NCBI GenBank assembly: GCA_038257245.1
Contig: JBBSJL010000003.1
Location: forward strand, 23,135-87,134
Length of the DNA stretch: 64,000 nt
Direction of reading: 5' to 3'
From: JAGQNP01 sp038257245
Lineage (GTDB): Bacteria; Patescibacteriota; Saccharimonadia; Saccharimonadales; JACQNP01
Made by a program: the position numbers and the translations under genes. The notes beneath the pieces are model-generated. The model had not been told where the DNA came from and did no database searches. It saw nothing but the letters and a program-made list of their open reading frames with translations. Position 1 is the stretch's first letter; each line of letters opens with the position of its first letter. Positions 1 through 8,599 of this stretch are shown here, in pieces.

Positions 1-5
1 GGAAC

Positions 6-641
6 TTATTGTCCGCTTTTCTGTTTTTCTGCTATGGCAGCATCGATTAGCTGGCTAAAGTATTCGACCCTATCCTGAGGTTCTTCTAGTTTTTTTCCAT
101 CAAGCGTAAATGTTGGTGTGCTGTTATATCCTTGGCTTTTAGCTTCTCCAAGGTCGGCTTGTACAGAACGGTTAGATTCTTCGCCGGCCATGTCGGTTTT
201 AAACCTTTCTGTGTCTAAATTAAGCTCGGTAGCAAACTGTACGAAGAATGTTGATGGATCGCTAGCTCGGGCCCAAGATTGTTGATTTTCGTAGAGTTTG
301 TCGTGCATCTCCCAGAATTTGTCTTGATTTGATGCAGCTTCCGCAGCCCGCGAAGCAATTAGGGCATTTTGATGAATCTCAACTAACGGAAAGTGTTTGA
401 ACTGGATGGTTATATCTTCTTTGTATATTTCCTTGATTTGTGCCAAAACTGGGTAAAACCTAAGACATGCTGGGCATTCAAAGTCGCCGTATTCTACTAA
501 AACAACACCGGTTTTGCCCTCGCCATATGTGTGATTAGTTAACTGACCTTGTTGTACAGGGTTCTCTTTTTTATTGAAAAATAGAATTCCAAAAAATCCG
601 ATAACAATTGCCGCCAATATGAGTAGAAACCGATTATTCAT
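6..641 (-). CDS. DsbA-family thiol:disulfide oxidoreductase, membrane-anchored
   Basis: Probably introduces or isomerises disulfides in exported proteins. The 211-residue product has one N-terminal hydrophobic segment (about residues 5-22) that would anchor it on the outer face of the membrane, then a thioredoxin/DsbA fold with the redox motif CPAC at residues 56-59. A cis-proline-type segment (STPTF) near residue 175 is where DsbA proteins pack against the active site. The length suits the single-TM DsbA/BdbD-like group. The start ATG follows a poor ribosome site and points away from the next gene. The family is clear from the motifs; the physiological substrate is not visible. Confidence 0.85.
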   Translation of the reverse strand: MNNRFLLILAAIVIGFFGILFFNKKENPVQQGQLTNHTYGEGKTGVVLVEYGDFECPACLRFYPVLAQIKEIYKEDITIQFKHFPLVEIHQNALIASRAAEAASNQDKFWEMHDKLYENQQSWARASDPSTFFVQFATELNLDTERFKTDMAGEESNRSVQADLGEAKSQGYNSTPTFTLDGKKLEEPQDRVEYFSQLIDAAIAEKQKSGQ

Positions 642-731
642 GTATAAATAACTCCCCTAATTAGTATTATCAGTACCCATAATATCATTTATAACTTTGA
701 ATTTACTTAGATTCGGTCGTAATATTGGTAT

Positions 732-1808
732 GTGACTATAATCATAAACATTATTTTGGCCAGCATTGCTTTACTAGCCATTAGTTTGGAACGAACATAT
801 AGACGGGTCCCCGCCAAAGAGCTAAAGCGCCGAGCACGTGCAGGCGATGATATGGCCAATATGCTTTATAGAGCGGTCAGCTATGGCCCAAGCCTAAAGG
901 TTGTTCTATGGGCCCTTATAGCTGTAACCAACGCTATCTTTTTCGTTTATCTTACTAACACATCTCCACTTTGGTTCGCAGTTGCCGGGATTGTTGCTGT
1001 GATTTGGTTTGGATTTTTGTGGCTACCCGCAAGAGATGTTACTAAATATGGTGCATGGTTTGCGGCCAAGACTGCACCGGTGATTGGTTGGTTTCTAGAG
1101 TACATTCACCCTTTCGTTGATCGTATAGGCACTTTTATCGAAAAGCATCGGCCGCTTAGCCTACATACTGGTTTATATGAAAAGGATGACTTGATTGACC
1201 TAATTGACAACCAAAAAGTTCAAGTAGAAAACCGGATTGATCAGGCAGAGCTAGAAATGGTCAAACAAGTTCTCAAGTTTGGAGATAAGTATGTCGCCGA
1301 CTATCTTATCCCGCGTCGCACAGTAAAAAGTGTTTCTATCGATGACACCATTGGCCCAGTACTTATGGGTGAACTACACAAAAGCGGACATTCTAGGTTC
1401 CCAGTTTATGATGATGACAAAGAAAATATTGTTGGGTTGATACATCTTAGAGATTTGTTGGGCCAGGAAGAGGGAGGCCCGGTCAAAAAGTTAGTGCGTA
1501 AAGGCGTGGTTTATATTCACGAAGAACAGTCATTATATGACGTACTACAAGCAGCTATAAAAGTTCGCCAGCATCTGTTCATTGTAGTTAACTCATTCGA
1601 AGAATACGTAGGGATCATTAGCATAGAAGACGTGCTAGAGCAGATAATTGGGATGCCAATTGTTGACGAGTTTGATCAGTACGATGACCTCCGCGCTGTC
1701 GCGGCAAAACTAGCCAAAACCGAGCACAAAGAACACAAAAGCACTGTTCAACCCGATGAAGTGATTGACATCCCAGATGAAAAAGATGTCGAAACTGAGG
1801 TGAAATAG
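732..1808 (+). CDS. CBS-pair membrane protein (CNNM/CorC-like)
   Basis: GTG start; the nearest ATG frame closes at once. N-terminal half has about three hydrophobic segments (residues 2-18, 55-75, 79-98), followed by a CBS pair at about 195-315 with typical 'hsRFPVYDDDKENIVGLIHL' spacing, and an acidic/basic hydrophilic tail. This is the layout of DUF21/CNNM-CBS (HlyC/CorC) proteins, implicated in divalent cation transport or sensing, but the membrane half is short and divergent. No C-terminal CorC_HlyC domain is visible. Stands alone between a divergent DsbA gene and aspS. Function beyond the CBS domains is inferred. Confidence 0.7.
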   Translation: MTIIINIILASIALLAISLERTYRRVPAKELKRRARAGDDMANMLYRAVSYGPSLKVVLWALIAVTNAIFFVYLTNTSPLWFAVAGIVAVIWFGFLWLPARDVTKYGAWFAAKTAPVIGWFLEYIHPFVDRIGTFIEKHRPLSLHTGLYEKDDLIDLIDNQKVQVENRIDQAELEMVKQVLKFGDKYVADYLIPRRTVKSVSIDDTIGPVLMGELHKSGHSRFPVYDDDKENIVGLIHLRDLLGQEEGGPVKKLVRKGVVYIHEEQSLYDVLQAAIKVRQHLFIVVNSFEEYVGIISIEDVLEQIIGMPIVDEFDQYDDLRAVAAKLAKTEHKEHKSTVQPDEVIDIPDEKDVETEVK

Positions 1809-1810
1809 GT

Positions 1811-1828
1811 TATAATAACTCTTATAAT
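1811..1828 (+). promoter_or_regulatory. aspS promoter (-10 candidates)
   Basis: Two TATAAT hexamers occur at 1811-1816 and 1823-1828, directly after the upstream stop codon. Either would start transcription about 110-125 nt before aspS, so the mRNA would carry a long untranslated leader, unlike most genes in this window. No good -35 box is seen. Confidence 0.5.
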
Positions 1829-1859
1829 GATAAGTTTTTTCGTTTCAGATAATAATATT

Positions 1860-1902
1860 AGGACAAAGGCGTAGTTCAGGCGACTACTACCTTTCTAGTC
1901 CT
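1860..1902 (+). promoter_or_regulatory. stem-loop in the aspS 5' leader
   Basis: Three stacked helices form one long hairpin: AGGAC (1860-1864) with GTCCT (1898-1902), AAAGG (1865-1869) with CCTTT (1890-1894), and GTAGT (1871-1875) with ACTAC (1883-1887), capped by a 7-nt loop. No uridine run follows, so it is not a simple terminator. It sits 45 nt before the start codon of an aminoacyl-tRNA synthetase, where leader RNAs often regulate. No T-box signature was recognised. Confidence 0.5.
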
Positions 1903-1947
1903 ATTCCAGTCTGACAACAGTAAACTTATAGATCGAAGGAGATTCCA

Positions 1948-3270
1948 ATGAGAGTTTTAAGCAGAGATGTCAGTAAACACATCGGTAAAAAAATAGAGAT
2001 TAGTGGTTGGTTGCACAAAAAGCGCATGTTAGGTGGCCTGACGTTTATAAATATCAGGGATCGTTCAGGGCTAATTCAGGTATTAATTGAGGACAAGGAT
2101 GAAGTCGAGAAACTTCGCGGTATGCAAATCGGTACAGTTCTCAAAATCGAAGGTAATGCAGTAGAAGAAGAGCGTGCACCTGGTGGTGCCGAACTCCATG
2201 AACCAGTAGTTACTGTAGAAGTACCAGTTACGGATGAGCCGCCTATAGAAATAGACAAACCATTAGGGCACAAATCAGAAAACCTAGAAACACTTTTTGA
2301 TAATCGTAGCGTAGGGCTCCGCAATCTTCAGGAACAGGCAATTTTTAAGACCAAAGACATAGTTTGTCAGTCCGTTAGAAGTTATTTTCAAGAAAATGAA
2401 TTTACAGAAATCCACACCCCTAAACTTTTAGCCGAACCTACAGAAGGTGGCGCCGAAGTTTTTCAACTAGACTATTTTGGTAAAACTGCAACATTAGCTC
2501 AATCAGCTCAATTTTATAAGCAGATCATGGTTGGTGTGTTTGAGCGGGTTTTTGAAATGGGTTCCACATATAGAGCCGAGCCTAGCGCTACAACTAGGCA
2601 TATGAGTGAGTTTATTACCATTGATGCAGAAATGGGATTCATTACATTTGACGAGCTAATCAACACGGTAGGTAGCTTAATAACCAAGGTTGTAAATGAC
2701 ACCTGGGAACAGTGTGAAGATAATTTCAAAAAATGGAACGTAACTAAGGCCAAACTCCCAGAAAAAGTAGAAGATATACCTCGCATAAATATTGATGAAA
2801 TTCATGAAATGTTCCTGAAAGCTACCAAAGAAGATCACACGGGCGAAGGAGACCTTGCTCCTGCAGAAGAACGTTGGATTTGCGAATGGGCAAAGAAAAA
2901 CAAAGGTAGCGATATTGTGTTTGTGACTGGTTGGTCTGCAAAAGACAAAACATTTAAGTTTTATCATAAAGCTAGTGCAGCAAATCCAGACGTCGCTGAT
3001 CGAGCTGACTTATTGTTCCGAGGAATAGAAATTACTACTCTGAGTATGCGTGAAAACAATTACCAACAACTTGTTACTCAGCTTAAAGCCCTAGGTGGTG
3101 ATCCAGAAGACCCAGGATTTGCGTCCTACATGAGTGCATTCAAATACGGAATGCCAGTACATGGCGGTTTTGGTATGGGTCTAGAAAGAGTTGTAGAAAA
3201 GCTCTTCAACCTCGCCAACATTAAAGAAGCAGCCTTGTTCCCACGTGATATTAACAGACTAGCGCCGTAA
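1948..3270 (+). CDS. aspS: aspartyl-tRNA synthetase, archaeal/short type
   Basis: Charges tRNA-Asp, and possibly tRNA-Asn, with aspartate. At 440 residues it is much shorter than the usual bacterial enzyme (about 590) because it lacks the GAD insertion. Order: OB-fold anticodon domain (1-100), class II core with motif 2 'TYRAEPSATTRHMSE' near residues 208-222, and motif 3 'GFGMGLERVVEKL' near 408-420 ending in the FPRD..RLxP tail. 'AEPTEGGAEVF' is characteristic of archaeal/eukaryotic AspRS. Short-type enzymes are often non-discriminating and pair with GatCAB; that is an inference here. Preceded by GAAGGAG and a structured leader. Confidence 0.92.
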   Translation: MRVLSRDVSKHIGKKIEISGWLHKKRMLGGLTFINIRDRSGLIQVLIEDKDEVEKLRGMQIGTVLKIEGNAVEEERAPGGAELHEPVVTVEVPVTDEPPIEIDKPLGHKSENLETLFDNRSVGLRNLQEQAIFKTKDIVCQSVRSYFQENEFTEIHTPKLLAEPTEGGAEVFQLDYFGKTATLAQSAQFYKQIMVGVFERVFEMGSTYRAEPSATTRHMSEFITIDAEMGFITFDELINTVGSLITKVVNDTWEQCEDNFKKWNVTKAKLPEKVEDIPRINIDEIHEMFLKATKEDHTGEGDLAPAEERWICEWAKKNKGSDIVFVTGWSAKDKTFKFYHKASAANPDVADRADLLFRGIEITTLSMRENNYQQLVTQLKALGGDPEDPGFASYMSAFKYGMPVHGGFGMGLERVVEKLFNLANIKEAALFPRDINRLAP

Positions 3271-3274
3271 TAAT

Positions 3275-4390
3275 ATGAGTGAGCAATATTCCCAGGCAGA
3301 GTTAGAAAGAATCAATCGAGGCATTGCTGATAGATCGGATGTCTTTTACTGGCAAACCGATCGAGCCGTTGAACCAGAAGAAGCAGGTCATATCTGGGCA
3401 GATCGCCATCGATATTTCACTGATGAAGAGCTACTAGGTAGAGTTAATGGCGCACTAGGGGTTGATAAGCTGGCCTCCGTACAGCCGCTAGACCTTGATG
3501 CTCAAACGAACTTAGGCAATGTCAGCTCGGTGCGAGTAGGTACATTAGAAAATGGTGAAGAAGTAGTTATGCGTTGCTTTCCTAAGGGCATATTGAATGG
3601 CTACTTCCATGTTGAAGCAGCTGCAGCCGATAAAGTTCTATCGGCTGGGTTACCGACTTACAAGACGCTTGCTATTCACGATTTTGAGGGTGGCGATGAT
3701 TTTGCCTTTCATGTTTTAGAGAAGCTTACGGGTACGGCTATAAAGGTGTGGCTAGATGCTCATACCGATGATGAAACCAAACTTGTAACCCGTGTTGGAG
3801 CTATGATGGCGCGATTGCACGAGGTTGAAGTCGAAGGTTTTGGGCCATTTGATAATGAACGCGCCAAAAACGGTGAGCTAGTTGGGTTACACAAGACCTA
3901 CGGTGAAGCGGTACGAGCAGGGTTGCCCTTTAACCTCGGAGTACTTACAAAAGAGGGCATATTTACTGAATCACAAAGTCAAGCAATTGCCGAGTTGTTC
4001 ACTGACCAAAACCCGTTACTGCAAACCGACAAAGCGGTATTAGTGCATAATGACTTTGCCGATTGGAACCTCCTGACTGACGGTAATGATGTCACTGGTA
4101 TTCTTGACTATGATGAGTGTGTTGGCGGAGATTACGTCTCTGATCTAGCTTGTTGGAGTACCTTCTTTGATCCAAAGCGTATGGATCCATTCCTCACTGG
4201 GTACTGGGGAGACAGACAAAAGCCTGCGGATTTTGAAGCTAAGTTTGAACTTCTCCGACTACGTTACCTTGTGTCCAAGATGACCTTACGAACTAGAGTA
4301 TATAGCTGGAAGTCGGATGAAGGTGTAAAAAAGCGTATTGAAAATGGCAAAGCTCACCTTGCCGAGTCACTTAAATACTTTGGATTGTAG
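3275..4390 (+). CDS. APH-fold phosphotransferase
   Basis: A kinase of the aminoglycoside phosphotransferase/choline-kinase fold. The 371-residue product carries the catalytic loop 'HNDFADWNLL' and, a few residues later, the metal-binding 'GILDYDEC', the Brenner and DFG-equivalent motifs of this fold. An N-terminal lobe with a 'VVMRCF' strand would hold the ATP-binding lysine/arginine region. Such kinases act on small hydroxylated molecules; the substrate is not predictable. It starts 4 nt after aspS and is followed after 3 nt by the MazG-like gene, so it heads a compact operon. A second APH-fold gene lies at 7628-8599. Confidence 0.75.
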   Translation: MSEQYSQAELERINRGIADRSDVFYWQTDRAVEPEEAGHIWADRHRYFTDEELLGRVNGALGVDKLASVQPLDLDAQTNLGNVSSVRVGTLENGEEVVMRCFPKGILNGYFHVEAAAADKVLSAGLPTYKTLAIHDFEGGDDFAFHVLEKLTGTAIKVWLDAHTDDETKLVTRVGAMMARLHEVEVEGFGPFDNERAKNGELVGLHKTYGEAVRAGLPFNLGVLTKEGIFTESQSQAIAELFTDQNPLLQTDKAVLVHNDFADWNLLTDGNDVTGILDYDECVGGDYVSDLACWSTFFDPKRMDPFLTGYWGDRQKPADFEAKFELLRLRYLVSKMTLRTRVYSWKSDEGVKKRIENGKAHLAESLKYFGL

Positions 4391-4393
4391 CCG

Positions 4394-4699
4394 ATGGATA
4401 TTAACGATTATCAGATGAAGGCGTTGGAATCCTTGGCAATCAAGGACAAGTCTTTGGCTGCCCTTGCGCATAGGTCGCTGGGTCTAGCGGGCGAAGCTGC
4501 CAGTGCAGTTAAGAAGGTAATTCGGGATCGTGCTGGCGAGCCGTCGGCTGATGATATACAGAAAATTTCGGAAAAACTAGGTGATTCTATGTACTATGTG
4601 GCGGTTTTGGCCGAATATTTTGACATAAATTTACAAACTGTTGCAGAACAAAATCTATCTAAATCCCAAAAATTCAAAAAAGAACGAAAAAACAAATGA
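4394..4699 (+). CDS. MazG-like nucleotide pyrophosphohydrolase
   Basis: 101 residues, all-alpha. It contains 'LGLAGEAASAVKKV' and 'KISEKLGDSMYYVAVLAEY', matching the two metal-binding helices of MazG-like all-alpha NTP pyrophosphatases, which hydrolyse non-canonical (d)NTPs to NMP and PPi. The first ExxE motif is weak (EAAS instead of EAGE), so activity is uncertain. The gene at 20524 has a better motif. It overlaps the following hydrolase start by 4 nt (ATGA). The C-terminal tail is lysine-rich. Confidence 0.65.
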   Translation: MDINDYQMKALESLAIKDKSLAALAHRSLGLAGEAASAVKKVIRDRAGEPSADDIQKISEKLGDSMYYVAVLAEYFDINLQTVAEQNLSKSQKFKKERKNK

Positions 4700-5274
4700 A
4701 AAACGCAATATTAATACCTGGCCGACCTGACAAGGACGAGCATTATGACAAAAATCGTCCCAGTAATAGCGAAGATCACTGGTTTAGTTGGCTCAAACGA
4801 CAGCTTATTATTAGGGATATTCATGCAGTTTCAATAGAACCGCCCTTTCCTTTCCGGCCTCGATATGATGATTGGAAAAAAGAGTTCGAAAGGTTTGACA
4901 TTACACCCGAAACGATACTGGTTGGTCACAGTTGTGGTGGTGGCTTTCTTGCGCGCTACCTAAGTGAAGACAAGGATCTAAAAGTTGGTAAAGTAGTTCT
5001 CGTTGCTCCATGGATAAATCCTGATAATAATCCTATTTCTGATACTGCTGATTTTTTTGACTTTAAAATTGATCCAGATTTTCCAACTCGAACAAAGGGC
5101 GTGTCTGTCTTTATTTCATGCGATGACGAATTAAGCGTATTGAAAACAGTTGAGATTTTGAAAGAAAAAGTTAGCAATGTTGTTTATCACGAATTTACTG
5201 ATAAAAAGCATTTTTGTTTAGAAGAATTAGGTACGCAAGAATTCCCAGAGCTACTTGATGAGCTACTGAAATGA
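4696..5274 (+). CDS. RBBP9/YdeN-type alpha/beta hydrolase
   Basis: Small serine hydrolase of 192 residues. The nucleophile elbow is 'LVGHSCGGGF' near residue 78, and a candidate catalytic histidine lies in 'DKKHFCLEEL' near the C-terminus. The N-terminal 'AILIPGRPDKDEHYDKN' replaces the usual HG oxyanion turn. RBBP9/YdeN proteins are compact hydrolases of unknown natural substrate. It is translationally coupled to the MazG-like gene upstream (ATGA) and overlaps the next hydrolase by 4 nt. It resembles the product at 32593-33144, which lies in the cassette region. Confidence 0.7.
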   Translation: MKNAILIPGRPDKDEHYDKNRPSNSEDHWFSWLKRQLIIRDIHAVSIEPPFPFRPRYDDWKKEFERFDITPETILVGHSCGGGFLARYLSEDKDLKVGKVVLVAPWINPDNNPISDTADFFDFKIDPDFPTRTKGVSVFISCDDELSVLKTVEILKEKVSNVVYHEFTDKKHFCLEELGTQEFPELLDELLK

Positions 5275-6005
5275 GCATTGTAAAAACTAAGAGTTTTGAA
5301 TTAGATGTATATGAAAAGGGTGACCCAAATGCTGAAAAGCTAGCTTTGGTTTTACCGGGTAGGTTAGACACGAAAGACTATGCTCATATGACAAGTCTGG
5401 TCGATAGATTAGCAGAAGAGGGCTATTTCGCAGTCTCATTTGATCCGCCAGGAACGTGGGGTAGTGGTGAAGATATAAATCAGTACACAACAAAAAACTA
5501 TTTAAAGGCAATACAGGAACTTATTGAACTCTATGGTCGTAAGCCAACTCTCACAATTGGTCACAGTAGGGGTGGCAGTATGGCACTTCTTGCTGCTGTA
5601 AAGTGTGATGAAGTTATCAGTTGCGTGGCAATTATGTCAAACTATGCTGCAAGTTCACCAAAACTCGAGTCTATAGAAACAGGATTTGAAGACAGCGCCC
5701 GTGATTTAGCCCCTGGCACAGAACGCACAGCTCAAAAGAAAAGGTTTAAACTACCAATTTCTTACTTTGAAGATGGAGACATGTTTGATCTAAAAGAACT
5801 GGCAGCATGCACCAAACCAAAGTTATTTTTCTGGGGCAACCAAGACCAAATTCTTGGTAAAGACCAAATTCTGAGAGGCTTCAATGCGGCTTCTGAACCA
5901 AAGAAGCTCATAGAGTTAAACACAGAACACGATTATCGTTTGCATTCAGATGTAGGGGAACTTGTAAACAACAATGTCATTAAGTTTTTGAAAGAATACA
6001 ATTAA
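5271..6005 (+). CDS. alpha/beta hydrolase
   Basis: 244 residues with the classical fold: 'LALVLPGRLDTKDY' after strand 3, nucleophile elbow 'TIGHSRGGSMAL' near residue 97, an acid in 'FFWGNQDQILG', and the catalytic histidine in 'NTEHDYRLH' near the C-terminus. All three triad positions are present, so it is probably an active esterase, peptidase or similar. It sits between two genes it overlaps by 4 and 1 nt and is therefore co-translated with them. Substrate unknown. Confidence 0.7.
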   Translation: MSIVKTKSFELDVYEKGDPNAEKLALVLPGRLDTKDYAHMTSLVDRLAEEGYFAVSFDPPGTWGSGEDINQYTTKNYLKAIQELIELYGRKPTLTIGHSRGGSMALLAAVKCDEVISCVAIMSNYAASSPKLESIETGFEDSARDLAPGTERTAQKKRFKLPISYFEDGDMFDLKELAACTKPKLFFWGNQDQILGKDQILRGFNAASEPKKLIELNTEHDYRLHSDVGELVNNNVIKFLKEYN

Positions 6006-6652
6006 TGAGAGTTGCGATAACTGGAGCCGAAGGCAAAGTTGGGCAGGCGTTGATTGGTCAACTAGATTCCGGGATGTTTGATATCATGACACTTGATTTG
6101 CCCGAACACGATTCAAGCAACTTTGAAGATCTAGTTTCAGCTACAAAAGACCATGACGCAATAATTCATTTGGCGTGGAAGGATCTCAGAACAGACGCAG
6201 TCGATCCATTAAATGGAGTAATGTATGAAAACGTTTACCGGGCTGCTGTTGCTAACAACATTGGTCTGGTGATAATGGGTAGCTCAAATCACGCACGAGA
6301 CCACACAGAACGCGAGGACGATGGAATGATAAGATATACTGGTCAACCCGAAACAGCGAATAATATTTACGGTGTAGAAAAACAAAAGATGGAAGCCATG
6401 GGCAGATATTTTGCCAAGAATAATGGTTTAAACGTCATTGCTCTACGCATTGGCAACATTAACCCAGAAGACAAGCCAAAACCTGACACGCCAACTCGCT
6501 GGATGAGCCACAGAGATTTTGGCAGCATGGTTTCGCTCGCGCTAACTCACGAATTTGAACCTGGTCATTTTGAAGTTGTTTACGGCGTGAGCCAGCAGCC
6601 TGTCTTTGATTGGGAAAATTCGTTTGGCTATGAACCACAGGACATTGCATAG
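6005..6652 (+). CDS. NAD(P)-dependent epimerase/dehydratase (extended SDR)
   Basis: A 215-residue Rossmann protein starting 'MRVAITGAEGKVGQAL', the dinucleotide-binding glycine motif, with 'AIIHLAW' at strand 4 and an active-site 'YGVEKQKME' (YxxxK) near residue 121. A Ser in 'IMGSSNHA' completes the SDR triad. The overall pattern resembles uronate dehydrogenase-like short-form epimerases. At 215 residues it is shorter than sugar-nucleotide epimerases. The start A overlaps the previous stop. Substrate not determined. Confidence 0.7.
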   Translation: MRVAITGAEGKVGQALIGQLDSGMFDIMTLDLPEHDSSNFEDLVSATKDHDAIIHLAWKDLRTDAVDPLNGVMYENVYRAAVANNIGLVIMGSSNHARDHTEREDDGMIRYTGQPETANNIYGVEKQKMEAMGRYFAKNNGLNVIALRIGNINPEDKPKPDTPTRWMSHRDFGSMVSLALTHEFEPGHFEVVYGVSQQPVFDWENSFGYEPQDIA

Positions 6653-7248
6653 TGAGTAAAGAAAAAATATTTCTTTTTGATGCAGACGGCGTTCTAACCT
6701 TGCCTGAAGAAGTATTTTCGGTAATATATGCAAGATCTCGCGGACTTGATATTGAACCATTTGACGAGTTTTTCAAAAAAGAGTGGGACAATTTTGTTAC
6801 AGGCAAGAGTGACCTCAAAGACCATATTCGTGAAAATCCAGATTTATGGCAATGGGACGGAATGCCAGAAGAGCTCCTGACTTATTGGTTCAAAAGCGAA
6901 GATATCCGCAACGATGAAATGATTGAATCGGTTAGCTCAATACGTGCAAAAGGCACTCCGTGCTATCTTGCGACAGAACAAGAAAAATACCGTGGTAGCT
7001 ATATGCGCGACATCATGTTTAAAGACCTATTCGATGGTTATTTCATTACTGCCGACATTGGTCTAAAGAAGTCTAACCCTGCTTTCTTTGAACATATTGT
7101 AAAAGAGCTTAGCGCCAAACATAGTCTTGATTCACCAGCAGATATAGTTTTTATTGATGATAGTCAGGCCAAAGTCGATGCGGCAATATCAGCAGGGCTA
7201 AGAGCCCATCTTTTTACTGGAGTAGATCAGTTTAAGGAGCAAATATGA
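6652..7248 (+). CDS. HAD-superfamily hydrolase
   Basis: 198 residues, GTG start inside the previous stop region. Motif I is 'FLFDADGVLTL' (nucleophile Asp near residue 8, acid Asp two later), motif II a Thr in 'ATEQEKY', motif III the Lys of 'IGLKKSNPAFF', and motif IV 'DIVFIDDSQAKV'. All four are present, so it is a probable small-molecule phosphatase with a helical cap. Position in an overlapping run of small-molecule enzymes suggests metabolite repair or turnover. Substrate unknown. Confidence 0.75.
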   Translation: MSKEKIFLFDADGVLTLPEEVFSVIYARSRGLDIEPFDEFFKKEWDNFVTGKSDLKDHIRENPDLWQWDGMPEELLTYWFKSEDIRNDEMIESVSSIRAKGTPCYLATEQEKYRGSYMRDIMFKDLFDGYFITADIGLKKSNPAFFEHIVKELSAKHSLDSPADIVFIDDSQAKVDAAISAGLRAHLFTGVDQFKEQI

Positions 7249-7631
7249 AAGACAAAAAGCTGACTATTGTTATTAATAAGCCAATAAATGAAGTATTCAA
7301 GTTTACTATTAACCCAGACAATACACCTAAGTGGATAGATGGTATAGCGGTCGAGGAAACTAACGAGACACCACCAAAACTGGGGACAATTTACAAGAAC
7401 AAGGGAGAAAGTGGTAATTGGAACGAATACGAGATGACATCTTTTGAACAAGATAAGACATTTGAACTAACTAGAATTAATGGAAGTTACCACGTCAGGT
7501 ATACTTTTACGCCCATAGATGAAAATAGCTGTGAATTTGAGTACTATGAATGGGTAGACGATGGAGAATTAGACGATACTTTCTCTCAAAAGGTTTTAGA
7601 AAAATTAAAAAGGATAGTGGAACAGCAATGA
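7245..7631 (+). CDS. SRPBCC (START/Bet v 1-like) ligand-binding protein
   Basis: 128 residues with the polyketide-cyclase/SRPBCC pattern: N-terminal strand 'LTIVINKPINEVFKFTINP', a 'PKWIDGI' segment, later antiparallel strands and a long C-terminal helix ending in 'KLKRIVEQQ'. These proteins form a hydrophobic pocket and bind or modify small ligands. There is no recognisable catalytic residue. It overlaps its neighbours by 4 nt on both sides (ATGA). Confidence 0.65.
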   Translation: MKDKKLTIVINKPINEVFKFTINPDNTPKWIDGIAVEETNETPPKLGTIYKNKGESGNWNEYEMTSFEQDKTFELTRINGSYHVRYTFTPIDENSCEFEYYEWVDDGELDDTFSQKVLEKLKRIVEQQ

Positions 7632-8599
7632 GCGAGAGGTTTATAGATAGATTAGACTTCACTGGTGACCTAGCCGAACCATTAAACGATGTTTGTCTGG
7701 CTTTTGGCCTAGGAAAGTATCTGGCTCAAGAACCTATAACTATTGGATATGAAGACTTCAACACGCAGCTGGAAACGTCTGAAGGTAGTTACTTCGCCAA
7801 GATATTTACAAAAGACAGAACAGACGAGGAATGTGAAAGATATGTTCGGGTGATGCAGGCCGTAGTTGATTCTGGCGTTAATCACCCTGGTTTAAAAATT
7901 GCAAAAAGCGGAGCAATTTATAGACCAAACGGCACTAACCTGCGGGTTTCTGTAACTGAATGGCTAGAAAGTTCTCAGGACTTCCAAAGAGATAAGCCGA
8001 GTGATGAACAGCTAGCGGAACTCATCCGACAGACAGCCTTGATTAATCAACTAGACGTAGGCCTAACCGATGCAGACTTTATTTATGATAGTTGGGCAAT
8101 TTCTAGTTTTGTTAATGAGTTTGAAAAGTGGCAACATGTGCTTGGCGATGACGACAAGAAACTAATAGACCCAGTTTTGGCTGAATACTGCGCAGTTGAT
8201 GTCGATGGTCTACCAAAAGCATTTGTCCATGGTGATCTAATAAGAACTAACGTTATGCAAACTGCCGTCGGATTATATGTTTATGATTTTGCAGTTGCCA
8301 ATATTTATCCTAGAGTACAAGAATTAGCAGTACTGCTTTGTGATATGTTCTTTAGTCCAGAAAGTGAAGCAGAAACCTTTCGACTTTATGGTTTTTTACT
8401 TTCTGAGTATCAGGAATATGTTCCACTGACGGATAAAGAGATTGAAGCTTTGCCTGTGTTTGTTCGTGCTGCTCACGCAATGCATATTCTTGGTGGTGCG
8501 AGAGGAGAAAAGCAGGGTGATGGTGGTGAAGAAAATGATCTCTGGTGGAATTTAGGCCGCGCTGGATTAAGAATGAATGCTTATTCGGAAAAACTATGA
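7628..8599 (+). CDS. APH-fold phosphotransferase
   Basis: The start is placed at the ATG of the ATGA overlap with the SRPBCC gene (MSERF...); an in-frame upstream ATG at 7550 would lie deep inside that gene. The 323-residue product shows 'FVHGDLIRTNVM' (catalytic HGDxxxxN) and 'LYVYDFAVAN', the homoserine-kinase/choline-kinase-like arrangement of the APH fold. N-terminal 'FNTQLETSEGSYFAKIF' supplies the ATP-lysine strand. Substrate not predictable. It is coupled by ATGA to the peptidase gene downstream. Confidence 0.75.
   Translation: MSERFIDRLDFTGDLAEPLNDVCLAFGLGKYLAQEPITIGYEDFNTQLETSEGSYFAKIFTKDRTDEECERYVRVMQAVVDSGVNHPGLKIAKSGAIYRPNGTNLRVSVTEWLESSQDFQRDKPSDEQLAELIRQTALINQLDVGLTDADFIYDSWAISSFVNEFEKWQHVLGDDDKKLIDPVLAEYCAVDVDGLPKAFVHGDLIRTNVMQTAVGLYVYDFAVANIYPRVQELAVLLCDMFFSPESEAETFRLYGFLLSEYQEYVPLTDKEIEALPVFVRAAHAMHILGGARGEKQGDGGEENDLWWNLGRAGLRMNAYSEKL

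Noticed and set aside
7550..7627. Upstream start for the second APH-fold kinase
   Set aside because: It would overlap the SRPBCC gene by about 80 nt; the ATGA at 7628 fits the rest of the operon.
6652..8599. UGA recoding (SR1/Gracilibacteria code)
   Set aside because: Many ATGA overlaps use TGA as a functional stop and no gene needs TGA read-through.
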